Positions 22,675 through 34,996 of a DNA stretch of 64,000 nt are shown piece after piece. Source of the DNA: Coprinopsis marcescibilis (Eukaryota; Basidiomycota; Agaricomycetes; Agaricales; Psathyrellaceae). The notes below the pieces were generated by a model. It was not told the origin of the DNA. It saw only the letters and a list, made by a program, of their open reading frames with translations, and ran no database searches. Each line of letters starts with the position of its first letter. The stretch's first letter is position 1. Where the stretch lies: assembly GCA_004369085.1 (NCBI GenBank), contig ML210246.1, positions 1-64,000 of the forward strand. The letters run 5' to 3'. The position numbers and the translations under genes were made by a program.

Positions 22675-23964
22675 ATGCCAGTTCGGGAGGCATTCCTAAG
22701 CTATGCATACCCATTTTCCATATTCATACTCCTGGAAGCTCAAAACGTGGCCCTTTTAGCGCGAGCAGAGACATCGAGAGCCAAATCTCTGTCGTTCTTC
22801 TCCGTCTTGGCATCATGGGCATACCTCACCTGCTTCGTCTCATCCAATGACGCGTTTTTCGACAATGCCATTGGATGCAACGCGACCAACCTGCTGCTCG
22901 TCTCTTTCAGGCTCCTTATCGTGGAGCCAAACACAAGAACGAATGCCAAACCAATCTTGGACAGTGCGTCAGGTTGGCAAAGGGTGAAATGGGCGTACAA
23001 AACCAGGACGTCAGCCAGAGGCTCAGAAAACTACAAGGATAAGTGCAAGCCAACGGACTTGCAGCGAAAGAGGGACTCTTTTGTACGGGAACGGCTTCTC
23101 TGGCTGATACTCAGCTTTCTCGGCCTCGACATCCTCAACGAAATCACCCACCTCTACAATCCGTATTTCACGGACCCGAATTACATGTTATCAAGAGCCC
23201 CGTGGCCTTGGAAGCTTACTGGTTTATTGCACACCGGGATGGTATATTGCGGTCTTAACTGCATGTACCACCCCTGGGCAATCATCTCCGTTGCAACGGG
23301 CGCTAGCGAACCACGAGAGTGGCCGTACCTATTTGGAAACCTCAAGGAGGCCTACACTGTGCACAACTGCTGGAGGTGAGCACACCATCTGCTGAAGCTT
23401 TCCAGCATTCGAAAGCTCATCTCTTATACCACATAAGCCGCGTATGGCACCAAATTATGCGAAAGGTGTGTGGCCATCATCTATAGTCGGACATTCATGT
23501 TTAAAGCTCACCTTGTCACCCAGCATCTCAAAGAAAACTCGGCTTTCATGACCAAGGACCTACTCCGCCTTGATAGGTCCACCCAAACTGTCCAGTACCT
23601 CGAAATCCTCATCGCTTTTCTCCTCTCCGGTTTCCTCCACGCCGTAGGAGAATCGATGGCCCAACAACACATATCCCTCGGCGCTCTCACTTTCTTCGCT
23701 CTACAACCTCTCGCCCTGGTCACGGAATCGGCCGTGCTCGCTATCACCTCCAAACTCACGCGTCATAGAGGGTTGAGCACACCATCCCAACCAAACATGG
23801 CGCTTAAAACTCTGGGATACCTCTGGGTACTATTCTGGATGTCGTCGACACTCCCTTTCTGGCTCGAACCTCTCATGCAAGCAGGGTTCATGACTTCATA
23901 CTCCAACATCCCCCGGGGTGTAACCAGGACGCTCTTACACTCCCTCATTAGCATAATCACATAA
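22675..23964 (+). CDS. Wax-synthase-like membrane O-acyltransferase (MBOAT-like), reading frame disturbed
   Basis: Integral membrane acyltransferase of the fungal wax-synthase / terpenoid O-acetyltransferase type; substrate unknown. The start MPVREAFLSYAYPF at 22675 gives a first helix at once, and about seven or eight hydrophobic segments follow. The intron at 23378-23437 joins HNCW to SRVWHQIMRK, the family's catalytic Trp-His-Gln motif with its histidine. The next clear coding part is RTFMFKAHLVTQHLKENSAF, ending with HSLISIIT. It is in another frame: the WHQ frame stops at 23484-23486. Only a 19-base GT..AG segment (23468-23486) could bridge the two, which is very short for a fungal intron. 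So either a one-base frameshift (pseudogene or error) or an abnormal micro-intron. The lumenal FLHAVGES motif is intact. Confidence 0.7.
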
Positions 23965-24067
23965 ACCTGACGACAAGTGCGAGGAACTCAGAGAGTTCCT
24001 TCGCCAGATTTTGCTCATACGTCCTCCTCGCCCTCCTCTCAAGAGAAAGAGACAAGATTTATGCTAA

Positions 24068-24448
24068 ATGGGCAGGACAATCAAGTTTGGGATGACCTTC
24101 CTTCTCGCAGGTGGCCTGCTATGGCTATGTTGCAAATACATTTTCCAAGATATGCATAAGGACGATCGGTACGTGGCTGGACCTCCAATAACTCCTGTCC
24201 ATTTCTGGGCACCCAGTTACCGGATCGGGCATATTCTGCTTCCCTGCCTGTGTAGATCTGCATGGATGCGTATCGCCTCCTCATCTTATCGCCGATCGCC
24301 CCTCCAGAGGGACCCACGCCATGTCCCACACAAACGGCGAGCGACGAGGATGAGAACCACCACCGCACCCAGTACAGCAAAATCATCATCGGCTAGCATG
24401 AGGATACACATTGGAGGGGAGCTATATAGTACATTGCATTCATTGTGA
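24068..24448 (+). CDS. Possible small single-span membrane protein
   Basis: Weak call. The first 34 residues form one good membrane helix (FGMTFLLAGGLLWLCCKYIF) followed by an acidic/basic stretch (QDMHKDDR). A GTACGT donor directly after this suggests that the rest of the open frame is intronic and that a short second exon follows. I do not recognise the protein. It lies in the 3' region of the acyltransferase gene and converges with the RBR ligase gene, so it could equally be UTR. Confidence 0.22.
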   Translation: MGRTIKFGMTFLLAGGLLWLCCKYIFQDMHKDDRYVAGPPITPVHFWAPSYRIGHILLPCLCRSAWMRIASSSYRRSPLQRDPRHVPHKRRATRMRTTTAPSTAKSSSASMRIHIGGELYSTLHSL

Positions 24449-24740
24449 TTAATTACAGAAACAAGCGTGACTCAAAGTCTGGAAAAGAATACGGAACAGA
24501 ACAGGGAGAAGAAAACTATTAACGATGTGAATTTAAAACTAGCGTGTGGTAGGGCAGGGTATGTTGTAAGTGTGAAAGAATGATATTATTACCGAGAACA
24601 ATGACCAATCTAGGGATTCGTGTGTGGTTGTATGGAGGATCGAGCGGAAGTAAAACGTGGTGGGAAAAGTGGAAGATGACGTCGAAAGCACTGTACGGAT
24701 CGTGGCGGTGAAAAAGGTGTCGCTTGGTCGGCGCGGTCGC

Positions 24741-27014
24741 TTAAAGAGCGATGGCACTGGGATCCGGGTCGTCAAAGCCATCAACTGTAGCGTTCCATTT
24801 CCATCGACCATCCAAGAACCCATTGGCAGTATCTTCCAAGACAATCTCGTTTCGCTTCTGAACATAGACCTAGTCACAGAAGCAAGTCAGAAAATATTCG
24901 GAATGTGTCATAACATGAAATGGGCGCACAGTCTTGTTGGTTACTTGTTGTCGGATATTGGGAATGTTCTCAGGCTCGATAGGGGACTCGAGAATCTCAG
25001 AAAGATCCTCAACGGCCTTTTCCAAGTCACTGTAAGATGATACTCGTCAGTATACATAAACCATCGACGAAATTTTGTGCCACTAACCGTTGGTTATCCT
25101 CGAACAATTCCTTCTCGTTGCCCTTCGCCAGGTAATACGCCATGGCATAGGTCCACTTAAGAGTCCTACGGCACTTTTCCACTTCCTCAACAGCCTTCTT
25201 CATGAACTGAACCTCGATCCATGTAAGCGCGGACGTTATCTGCATCTCTTCCATCTTCTTCTCCGTCTTGGCGTAAAGGTCTACCGAAAGCTTGGCGGAT
25301 TGTTCGTGGTTAGCCCATCGATTGTAGTACTGTCAAAATGGAATGTCAGCATCCGAGAGGTATATTCGCCAATGGTTGGAAACGCACATGTAAGTATCTC
25401 TCTAGGGATGCACGGCTCCGGCTCTGAGAGTCACGCGCCTCCTGACCTGCTTTTTCGTCATACCGATTGCAAGAATACCACGCAGTACCGTGTTCGCTCC
25501 AAGGACCTATTGCAAAAAGATCTCACCATCAACACCAACGCCCGACACATGTTCTCAACACTAAAGCTTACCCATGCACACCCAACAAAACTCATGCTTG
25601 CATTTCTTGCATGTCATATGACTATGACGGGTCCTGTCAGCAACGCGCTAATTAACATTTGGACAGGATCAAACTACTCACTTGCAACCTCCGTTCTTCT
25701 CGATCGTGCTCTGACAATTGGTACACTCTTTAGTGTTACTCTTGATCCAGTTAGCAGTCTCGCTGTCATCCCGACATTTCTTCAACCACATCTTCGCAAC
25801 TGGGCACACGACAGGCCGATGGTCACTCTCGATTGGACATCCAAAGCAGAACAGATGCTCTTTGCCCTGCAACCCAAGCGACTGTTGGCTCTGACTCAAC
25901 GTCTGTCCACCGATCCCACGTGCACCACACGAAACGATGGGAACAAGGGTCGTGAGACTGAGTTTGGAGGCGGCAGAGGGGCAGGACACGGTGTTGGTGC
26001 ATGACGGATAGGGGCAGAATTTCAGGTTGGGATTGCAGCCGACAAAGTGGCGCACGAGCAGCTCCTGGAAACGCGCCCAGACTTTCGCGTTCTCAGCTTC
26101 CTCCGCTGGGTCCCCGATGGGTGCGCCGGGTTCTGGAATGAGGACGGACTGGATGAAGCCATCGGGTACAACGAGTGCACAGCCTTCCGCCATGCATCGG
26201 AGGTAATGTTCCCCTTCGTCCCGGATTTTGGAGGCGAGGTAATTCGTCCAGCAGTTTGAGCAGAAGCTGTGGTCGCAGGAAAGGGCCATGGTACGGAGTT
26301 TGGGGTCATCGTCAAAGCAAATGGGACAAACAAACGGCTCGTCCGATTTCGATAACTTTGAGACCTTGGGTGGGGAGTAGTGGTTGGTGGGGGAGCTCGA
26401 GCTTGATTTGGACGATCGCGACCCGGATGATAAGGAAGAGAGGAGTTTTGACGTCGAACGGGTCGGGCGACGACTCGAGGATGAGTTGGACGTCTGCGTC
26501 CGGATGGGTGTCGGTGTGCTTTGAGGATCTACCTCTGGCAGGATAATTCCTGCGGTGACCAAGACCTTTGTTGGCGTGTCCATGTAGCTCTCGATAAGCT
26601 TCTCCTTATTCCACTCTGAATGGCGCAGTAACAATTTCGCCGTGTCGTTCTAATTGTTCTTGAGTATACAGTCATAAAATCAAGAAGACATGTACTGACC
26701 TCGACGCCCAAAATACCGCGAATGTGCTCTGCATCGTCGCGCATGGACTTCTCCACGGCACTCTGGCTGAGTGAGTCATAGTCGACTTCATATGACTTCC
26801 GCTTTCCCTTCGAGGATACTTTGAAGTCGTCGCCAAGATCCATGTCAGAGTCTGACACTAGGTGAAGGAGAAGTTGGGATTAGCTCGAGCGGTGGCGAAC
26901 GATGACATCGCAATAGAACCGACCTTCATCGTCGTCTTGGGTTCCGTCAATCATATCTTCGTCGTCATAGTATGCAGCGTCATCGTCGGAGTACTCATAG
27001 TCTGAGGAAGACAT
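24741..27014 (-). CDS. RBR E3 ubiquitin ligase, Ariadne type
   Basis: RING-in-between-RING ligase that moves ubiquitin from an E2 through a catalytic cysteine. The N-terminus is acidic ([20 protein letters not shown]), typical of Ariadne, and is followed by a UBA-like region ([19 protein letters not shown]) and a Ser-rich linker. RING1 is [20 protein letters not shown] plus [10 protein letters not shown]. The IBR has [13 protein letters not shown] and HLFCFGC. RING2 is [20 protein letters not shown], whose last Cys in this quote is the likely catalytic residue, then [16 protein letters not shown]. The Ariadne helical domain follows ([15 protein letters not shown]), and the end is [20 protein letters not shown]. 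An insertion of about 35 residues in the IBR ([14 protein letters not shown]..) is longer than in animal homologues. At least six introns. It is divergent from the F-box gene at 27307. Confidence 0.93.
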
Positions 27015-27135
27015 CACGATGATACGGGTAAAATAGAAAAAACAGGCTGGTCGTCGTCGAGATCGATGAGCTTGAGCAAATTGGGGTAAGACCTGGGCTT
27101 CGCCACTGACACCGTCTTTAAGGGTGGGCCTGACA

Positions 27136-27157
27136 CACGTGACCACTGGCTATATAA
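27136..27157. promoter_or_regulatory. Bidirectional promoter elements: CACGTG and TATATAA
   Basis: An E-box CACGTG (27136-27141) and a TATATAA (27151-27157) lie in the 292-base space between the divergent RBR ligase (ATG at 27014, minus) and F-box gene (ATG at 27307, plus). The near-symmetric TATA could serve either side: 137 bases to the ligase start and about 150 to the F-box start. Confidence 0.4.
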
Positions 27158-27306
27158 GCCCCACCAATCATTTCGGGTCAAGAAACGCCCACTGCCCCTC
27201 AGCGCGGTGCTTGCCGTTGTGCAGCCTGCGCACCGCAATCAGCCTTGCAACTGTATGTTTTGTTCTCTGTCATTGTTTTCGAGTCAGTGATACTCACAGC
27301 GTACAG

Positions 27307-28740
27307 ATGTTGCGCATCCGGGATACATGGCGCGGTTTATTCGGCTTTCGAACGACGGATACCATGACGTTTGTGAGCAAGAACACTCCTGGGCACCGCC
27401 AGCTCGCGATCCAGCAAGAGGTTCTGCCGCCAGAGAAGATAGAAGTCACGATAGTATCTCTGCCAGCAGAGGTTATGGACCATATGTTCGACCTTTTCGA
27501 AGGGGATCATGATCAACTCAGAACCTGCACTTTGGTCTGCCAGCACTGGCGAATCCTCAGCCAACCCAGGCTCTTCCGGCGACTGGTTCTCTCATCGCAG
27601 GACCGCGAGAGCATCTTTGGATTCCATAGTTTCATCTTGCAGTCGCCGCATATCAGGTCCGCCGTACAACACGTGGAAGTCCATTTCATCGAGGCCTGGA
27701 ACTCCAAATATGCCGCAAACCTCGTGGCTGATATTCTCGAAATACTTCCTCGACCAGAGTCTCTCAAGCTCTACGGGCCATCGACAAACAGGGTGAAATG
27801 GAGCAAACTCTCCCAGCATCTGCACAACGCGATCCGGACCATCCTCAAGCGGCACTCCATGTCCAACCTGGTAATCGACGGCTGGGTATTCGACATCAGC
27901 ATTCCAGAACTCAACAATATCGTTTTCAACTGTCCTTCGCTCAAAACTATCTCCTTGCTTGACGTCTCTGAAGGTACTTGGATCCCGCACGACGTCGTCC
28001 TTCCCAAGCCGAATTTCAGTCGCCGTATTCTTGACAAATTGACGATCTCCAACACCTACAATAAGGACCCTATGTTTATCGAATCGCTCTGCAAACCCGA
28101 TGCTCCGGTAGATCTCTCGCAGCTCAAGACCCTGAACATCGTGGACTCGCGAAATGATGAAGCTGTCAACCTCCTCCTCGCAACTATCGGACCATCGCTC
28201 CAGAAGCTGGAGCTCGAAATCGGTAGGCAACTCTCCTTCACGACCCTTAAGCGTCGCTCATCGTAGAAACTAGGATTTTCGACTGTAAACGAACTCAACC
28301 TCTTTCCCTGTAACAACCTCCGGAGTCTATCCCTGAACTTCGGACCCTACTTCCCAGAGATCTACAACAGCAGCATTCCTCTAATCTGCGGTGCCCTCGA
28401 CACCATTCCGCATCCCAACAACACCCTCGAAGAGCTCTCCCTCGTCATGTGCGTCACCCACCCGCGGAACTTCGATCTTAGACATTTCCCACTCCCTCCT
28501 GCCGAACGGTTCAACTACATCAACTGGGCTGCCCTCGGCAATCTGCTCGGGAGCCACAAACTCGGCGCTATGACAAAAGTATCGATCGAACTCTTATGTC
28601 ACGGCCCCGTTCTCGATGTCCAGAAATTCGCCAGCGCGGCAGCAGCACGTTTGGGCCCTATCAAACCGACCGTCACCTGGAAGGCCGTTCAGCTCGCCCG
28701 TCCAAAACAACTTAGATGCGACCGAGGATCCCAAACTTAG
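27307..28740 (+). CDS. F-box protein with LRR-like C-terminal region
   Basis: Predicted SCF substrate receptor. The start MLRIRDTWRGLFGF at 27307 is the first ATG after the TATATAA. The F-box lies at about residues 50-95: VTIVSLPAEVMDHMFDLFEG, then LRTCTLVCQHWRILSQPRLF and RRLVL. The remainder has hydrophobic blocks typical of degenerate LRRs, such as LKTISLLDVSEGTW and LKTLNIVDSRNDEAVNLLL. One intron of about 51 bases (28223-28273, GTAGGC..CTAG) must be removed to keep the frame: it joins LELEIG to FSTVNELNLF. After it the frame is open to the stop at 28740. About 460 residues. Ligand unknown. Confidence 0.8.
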
Positions 28741-30875
28741 CTGCCTTACACGAAGGTTTATGGATTCCGGCACACAACCCTATTTACGCCCTTCGACTTG
28801 GAATCCATCTCACCCATACCAGCCCATACCAAGCTTTATCTTCTTCCCCTTCCTTTTCGTTTCTTTGGTTCCGGATTCATTCTTTTTTTCGCTGTCAGTA
28901 TATTGAATCCGATCTAGAGCCCCTCCTCCACTTCTGATGGAAAATGGGTGCACAGGTACCCACCCCACGGTCCCGCCACCACTCATTGCTTGGCGCACCC
29001 TATGCTCTTCGCCTACTGTGTCGACTTGAGCTTGAATGTTGGTTCACTGCACGTGCATTCTGTGTGTTTTCCGGCTTCGGTTCGGTCAGTCGGCATGCTT
29101 CGCTTAAGTACTCTCCATTGGCCTCGCTGTTCCTTTCGCTTCGATTGATTGCTTCTGTTCCCGTCCGTCGAAACACGAAGATTGCCCTCCCTAATGTTGT
29201 TGCCTTTATGTGCGTGTTCCCTGCTCAATTCTTTTTGTTTCTCTTCCCTTCATTCCTATGCTCAGGCTGCCGCCATTTTTTCTTCGGTTACCTTCCCTCC
29301 CCTCTTTGTTCTTCTCCTATGCGAAATCCTATACCAAAAGGAACGGAACGTCGGATTGATTGCTTTGTCTTTCGGATTTTTCCTACTAGTCGTTTATGAT
29401 GTTTGTCCTACCATCCGCCGCCTTCCTCACCGGCACCCCGTTCGATTCGTTGTAACCATTACACATTTGTTGCCATCTATACCCCGCCATGCTCAATCTC
29501 TATCGCACATCGCCATCACCTTTTACATACTTGTACATGCACTCTTCACCGTTCAGATTTCATTATAGATATCGGTGCTTTTATAGTTTTAGACGCAGGG
29601 TCTGCGAACCCTGCATTACCTACCTACCTACCTGCTTATTCACCCTTGTCTACATAGTACATCCCCCTCCCCCTCCGAAATGCGCGCCTTGGTGCATTTG
29701 TCACTGTTCGCTCCGCTTGTTACCCCACATGTAGCACAACTAAACACCAAACACACTAAATATCATCATCAATTGTATTGTACTGTACACTTGTGCACTT
29801 GAGTAAAAGACTCGGGCACTCCTGAACTATTTCTCTCTAGAGAGGCCCAATAGGAAGAGCCTTATACATAGACAGGCGAGCGTTCTTTAGTCCACCAACA
29901 CATAACAATTCACTTGCTTTAAAATCCCAGGTTAACTAACTTAGTGTTAGACCCTAGTACACCCGGAGTCGCTGATTCACTGACAGTGGACACATCGATA
30001 GGCAGTATGTAAGTACTAAAGGAAAGTAAACCTCCGATTCGCCGCTTGCACCATACCGCCGGGTAGAGTCACGTATATACTACACGATCTAGATCACATA
30101 CCCAGCATCACCCCACTCCAGACCACTCGCTCAACTAAATCTGCACTGTTGTGGCACCCACTCAGCTGACCGCTTGCTTTATGAAAGCAGTGCACGTCAG
30201 AAGCTCAATTTGAACTTGGTGTGTCAGAGCCACCGCGCCGCAATAGGAGCTAGGAAATCCTTATCGCGCTTCTTAAACGCCCATCCTGACAAAGCGTTTG
30301 GGGTATGCCTCAGCCTCTCCATGGCGCATGGGGGAGGTGAGTGGGTCTTTTCCAACGGGGATCAGTTTGTGACCACCATCTCCAAGCTTCCTTCCGAGTC
30401 CAACTTGCTTTCAGTCTCGGGTTCCTTTGTCATGGACCTGGTGGTGCGCGGGTCGGCGATTCGAAGACTCAAGAGGCCAACTCGGGGGCAAGTAGCCGTG
30501 CATGTGACAGAATAAAGGAAAATGCTAACGGCAGCAGTGTGGATCATTCGATGGTGCATCTCGTAGCCAGTTTGGAGGCTGTAGAACGCATAATAAAAAG
30601 GAAAATAAAATAAATAGCCCAAAGTGCAGTAGAGTAGAGTACTTGGTCCTGCACAGAGTCGATCGGAGGAACGCGTCGGCTAGCGGCACATATTGTGAGA
30701 CGCTGATTACCGGTGCGCTAGGTGTGCATAGAGGTTTCACTGCGCGTAGCTGGTGAACACCAGTGCGGTGCGTAACCTGAGTAAAATAAAATGCATCCCT
30801 TCAATGGGAAGGCCGCACATCGGGCGCATCACCGACGCTATTAGAGCGCGCAAAGAAAAAAAGAAAAAGAAAAGT
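28741..30875. other. gene-poor intergenic region
   Basis: About 2.1 kb. Several pyrimidine-rich open frames of 80-150 codons occur (e.g. 28944-29399, 29149-29568), but they show no domain and no convincing splice pattern. A four-fold TACC microsatellite lies at about 29616-29632, and just before it a short perfect inverted repeat (GCAGGGT / ACCCTGC, about 29595-29614). An unannotated long non-coding transcript is possible. Confidence 0.4.
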
Positions 30876-30953
30876 CCACGTCGGTAACGCGGATTCGAAC
30901 GGACGAACGCGTAGCTTCCAGTGCTGTGTCATCCAACAACTGAGCCAGCGTGC
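30876..30953 (-). tRNA. tRNA-like Pol III unit, probably a degenerate tRNA or SINE head
   Basis: On the minus strand an A-box match (TGGCTCAGTTGTTGG, 30933-30947) is followed after about 30 bases by a B-box-like CGTTCGAATCC (30890-30900). A T-run starting TTTT (about 30870-30873) stands right after the 3' end, as a Pol III terminator should. The ends pair in five of seven positions. D and T stems are poor and the anticodon is uncertain (UGG or GGA depending on register), so a working tRNA is doubtful. Confidence 0.4.
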
Positions 30954-33196
30954 ATAATGTATTTACTGCTCAGATTACTCCTTGCGAAACGTTGGCGGAA
31001 GACTCTGGTTCCGCATGTTCTCGATGACTCGGGTTGTTTAACAAACAAACAAGCTGAAACCGCAGTATTCAAGTCATCTTGTCTTTGTCTTCTGCACCAC
31101 CATGTACCTCTTCGTCTTGCCGAATTTCCAGCCTATGCCCCTCGCCCAAGGATTGTGGCGGTTGGATCTTTTCATTCGATTAAACAAGGATTTCTGACAA
31201 CGGGGAAGCGGCCATTAATCGAGGGTTGGGTTAAGCAACGTGCTAATCCGATTTTTCTCCAGCAGAGTAGCTTTCACCTCGGTCACTTCTTGTCTAGTCA
31301 ACCCTTAGGTCACATCTTATCAGTATCTGCGGGGCCTACGCCGCCGACCCCAATCAAGCATATGGTTATCAGATAAATTCGCTTCTAATAGTGATAACCG
31401 TGGTCTCGATGAAAAAGGGTTCATAATTCGAAACTCGCTCTTTGCCGTTCGGTGTTCTCCATCTGGCGGCCGAAGTCCTGTCTCGACCTGCTGCTGCCAA
31501 CGCGCGTTCCTGTCGCAGCGCAAACTGCTACTGCTACTAAGTATTAGTGGCGGCTCCCTTATTCTCTGCCGCATGTTCCGGCAAGCTCGGTTCGTTTCAG
31601 CTTGGATGGGACGGTGACATTTCTTCTTCTAATTCACCCTTGGAGTTAGTTTATGTAGGAGTGGATGGACAAGCCGGTACTTGTGGGTCTTCTGCGGTCG
31701 CGCCATCTCGTTGTTCTGTTCTCCAGACATTCCGACCTCGTGTTTTGCGCGTGTTTAGGCTGCGATTCGATCTCTTGAAGGTTCGAGCTGCATGACGAAT
31801 CGTGATTGGGGGCTCTCGTTCGCTCGGAGGGGCCAATAATTCTCTCGAAATGTCAGACTGGTTCAAATCTTGGAAGGGACATCGACGTCCGGCATATGGA
31901 CTGGCAACATTTTCTTACTCCGAATGCCCGATCGATACCTTGGAACGGCGTATGACTTGCCTTGGAACGCCAAACCTACCAACCTGAAACGGCGCCACAT
32001 CCGCTGACTTCTTTGTCGACGCTCTGGCCGGTCACGGACTGGCTTACATGACATATAAACTGGCGTCCACTCTGTGCTATTGCTACGGAGCATGAATGGC
32101 GGGATCTCTGTAGCTTGTACCAGCAAACTGGAAGACTCGTGTCATCTTTCCGAAACAGGTGGATTCATACTCGAGAGGCCTCGAAGTCGTCCCAACAGTC
32201 ATGAAGAAGGACCGAGCCCGATCAGGCATACAGGCTCACCTTATCTCAATTAATATGAAGATACTTCAACCCAGGATCTCAGCAAAGGCTCAAGGTAAGC
32301 GGGACTAGTGAGGTTCATGCTGGTTCATGCATACCCACTTAACCAAACGTTTATTAATTAAAACCTTTAGGCAAGTGACGATCGTTTGAGGCACGCTTGA
32401 ACGTCTCCGGAGTTGGTGCGCACCAATACCAAATGCATCCAAATCTCAGAAAATTTGGAAGCTATCAGAATATGACCTGAATAATCCCCATTCTGAAAGG
32501 CGCATCTTGAATACGAGTGAAAGGCACGCCTAGTTGGTACGCCATTTGATTGACAGGGTCTTTCCTCATATCACGCTGTCTGTATGGAACCCTGTCCCCG
32601 GTATCTGAACGCGTTCCACGATAGTCAGGTTTGTGATCCATACACTCTTCCTTGTTGCGATAAGCTTTCTACTTTTGCTGGTCTGAACGCACATAAGCTG
32701 GTGGCTGAAAAACAAGATAACATTGCTCTTCAGCTCTGTGCCATCGCACACATTGGCTTTCCCCAACTTCCTGCTGTACATATCTGTACATATACGCGAC
32801 ACTGGCAGGGTTTCCCCACATCAGGCCATTTAAAATGCCATTTATCGCCCCGTATCACGCGCCCCGCTGACGACATGACGGTGCCTTTTCAGCAAGTTCT
32901 GTTCCCCCCGGACCGGTAAAACTAACCCTGTGATCGATCCTATCGATCACATCATGACTGCAGGCATGCGGGAGGTCACTAGGACATCGTCCATATAGTC
33001 AAAGTGAGAGCTTACAGGCCACTCGCTCCCTGTTCTATGTCGTCCATCGTCTGTCAAGTCCATTGAGATTTCTAGGCAGGCCTTGACCCCAAGGTGAGTA
33101 GTCGCTGGCGGAGGCCCCTGTTTTGTCGCTAATGAGGACCCTAGATCATCTCTGTTCCGTTGACGAGACATTTCATTAGGTCGAGTCCGGGTTCAT
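30954..33196. other. gene-poor intergenic region
   Basis: About 2.2 kb with scattered frames of 60-150 codons and no recognisable domain. The right end is the promoter of the F-box gene at 33197. No repeat with clear ends was found. Confidence 0.35.
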
Positions 33197-34550
33197 ATGT
33201 CGAATTCTACCCTTCGTCTCCCTCAAGAACTGGTAGACCATGTCATCGACCATCTATACAACGACTTTTCGACCTTGAAGTCGTGCTCAAGTGTCTCCAA
33301 GGCCTGGTCGCCCACCAGCAGGTACCACCTGTTCACCAAAGTCAGCCTCAAGGCCGGCAGTTCAGGACACGGGGTAACCTCATTCCCATCTGCACGATGC
33401 CAGAGACTCCTTTCGGTTATCGAATCTTCCCCAGAAATCGGTGGTTACATTCGCGAGCTGGATATCTGCGAGGGCTCGCCGTTCCACCCCACCCACCCAG
33501 AAATACACGCCACGACATGGATCACATCCGAGCCAGCTCTGCTAACCATCTTCAAACATCTTAAAAACCTCAGGCACCTCGAAATCTCGGCCGCGTCCAC
33601 ACTGTACTGGAAGACCCTCCCCGCCGCATTCCAGAACGGTCTCTGCTCGTTTCTCGCCACATCAAAACACCTCACGTACCTCAAACTCCATTCCTGGTGC
33701 TTCCCCAACTTCACCTCACTCGCGATCCTTCTCTCCCACTGCAGGCATCTCAAGGGCTTTTCCTTATCTTCGACGATGGTTGGGGAGGACGATGGGTTTG
33801 CGGAGCATCGGCTGGGTTGTGTGATCGAGGAAGGAGAGAGCTGCGACGTGATCCAATCCGCCAAACTCGACGTCCTCACGCTCGATTTTGTCACCTTTGG
33901 CTACCTCGAGTACTGGCTATTTGGAGAGACACCCATGGTCGACGTTTCCTCTCTCCGCGAACTACGGGTCTCCCACTTTTCAGACTCGACCGTCATCGAG
34001 AAGCTGCTCCTGGCTGTCGGCAACTCCCTTGAACATCTGCATCTAAAACCCGGGTTATGGAGAGGTAAGCAGATTGTGTGCGCTCCCGCGAGCCTAGGCT
34101 AATCGGCGACCCCTCCCTCCTTTTTTACTGTTATCGCATTTAGTGCGGCCTTTGGACCTTACCCGGACCACAAACCTACGCTCGGTGCGATTAACACTGG
34201 AGGAGCCTGATACCGCTATGGACTGGGCTCTAACCCTACTCTCATGCATCAAATCGACCGCCTCCTCCTCTACCATTGAGCGTATCGCCCTTGAATTCTT
34301 CGTCGGTGCCAAGGATATCGTGGGTTGGAGCTACCTGGACACTCTCCTCTCCCACCTCGACTTTGCTTCCCTGCGCCAGGTCGAGATCGGACTGTTTGCA
34401 TCACCGACACAGCCGGATTTCATCAGGGCCGACGCTCATCTAACCGGACTCAAAGGCAGGGCGGAGTTGCGTATATACCAGCTCGGACTCAAGAGCCAGA
34501 GGTCGAAGCGACAGCTGTCGCCTAGGATAAGCCGTTACGAAGAACCTTAG
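33197..34550 (+). CDS. F-box protein with LRR-like region
   Basis: Predicted SCF substrate receptor. The F-box is at the extreme N-terminus: STLRLPQELVDHVIDHLYND, then LKSCSSVSKAWSPTSRYHLF. It is followed by hydrophobic strands such as IGGYIRELDICEGSPFH and LKNLRHLEISAAS typical of irregular LRRs. One intron (about 34064-34142, GTAAGC..TTTAG) joins GLWR to VRPLDLTRT with frame kept. About 425 residues. This is the third F-box gene of the window, and the three are not close paralogues. Its 3' end converges on the G-alpha gene. Confidence 0.8.
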
Positions 34551-34996
34551 TGAGGGAGGGGGAGAGGGGTGTCTGCGATGCTGATGCGATGATGCAAAGG
34601 TTTTCTCGATCATATGGAACGCCGATAACGACTGCTGCCACGCCGCGTTCGACTTTTCTTATATCCTTATTATGCCCCACCCAACTCTTCGCCATTATGT
34701 TTCCATGCGACTTTTATCCTGGATCTTGGACTTGCGGGGATCAACGTTGGCTGGTACTATGGTACCGCCAGACAAAGCAGCAGCTTGTCGCGATAACCCG
34801 ATTTTTTGGGCCAGCGCCGAGGAGGACAACCAGCGTCTCATTGTGGGAATGGTACGAGGAGGTGGAGGAGGAGGAGGGTTCCTTTTTTGACGACCACGAC
34901 ACGACCCCAGAATATTAGCTATGGTACAATTTACATATAATAATACAACACATTAAATAAACATCGGTATGCATTGGAGTAGTCGTAGGTCGTTCA
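34551..34996. other. convergent 3' intergenic region
   Basis: About 450 bases between the convergent F-box and G-alpha genes. A purine-rich GAGGTGGAGGAGGAGGAGG run lies at about 34857-34876. No gene supported. Confidence 0.4.

Noticed and set aside
22277..22699. 140-codon open frame on the plus strand
   Set aside because: It runs antisense through the U2 snRNA, whose conserved core explains the sequence.
25090..26004. 304-codon open frame on the plus strand
   Set aside because: It is the antisense shadow of the RBR ligase exons, which carry clear RING/IBR motifs on the minus strand.
28944..29568. Overlapping Phe/Ser/Pro-rich frames of 139-151 codons
   Set aside because: Result of pyrimidine-rich DNA; no domain, no splice logic, no support for a gene.
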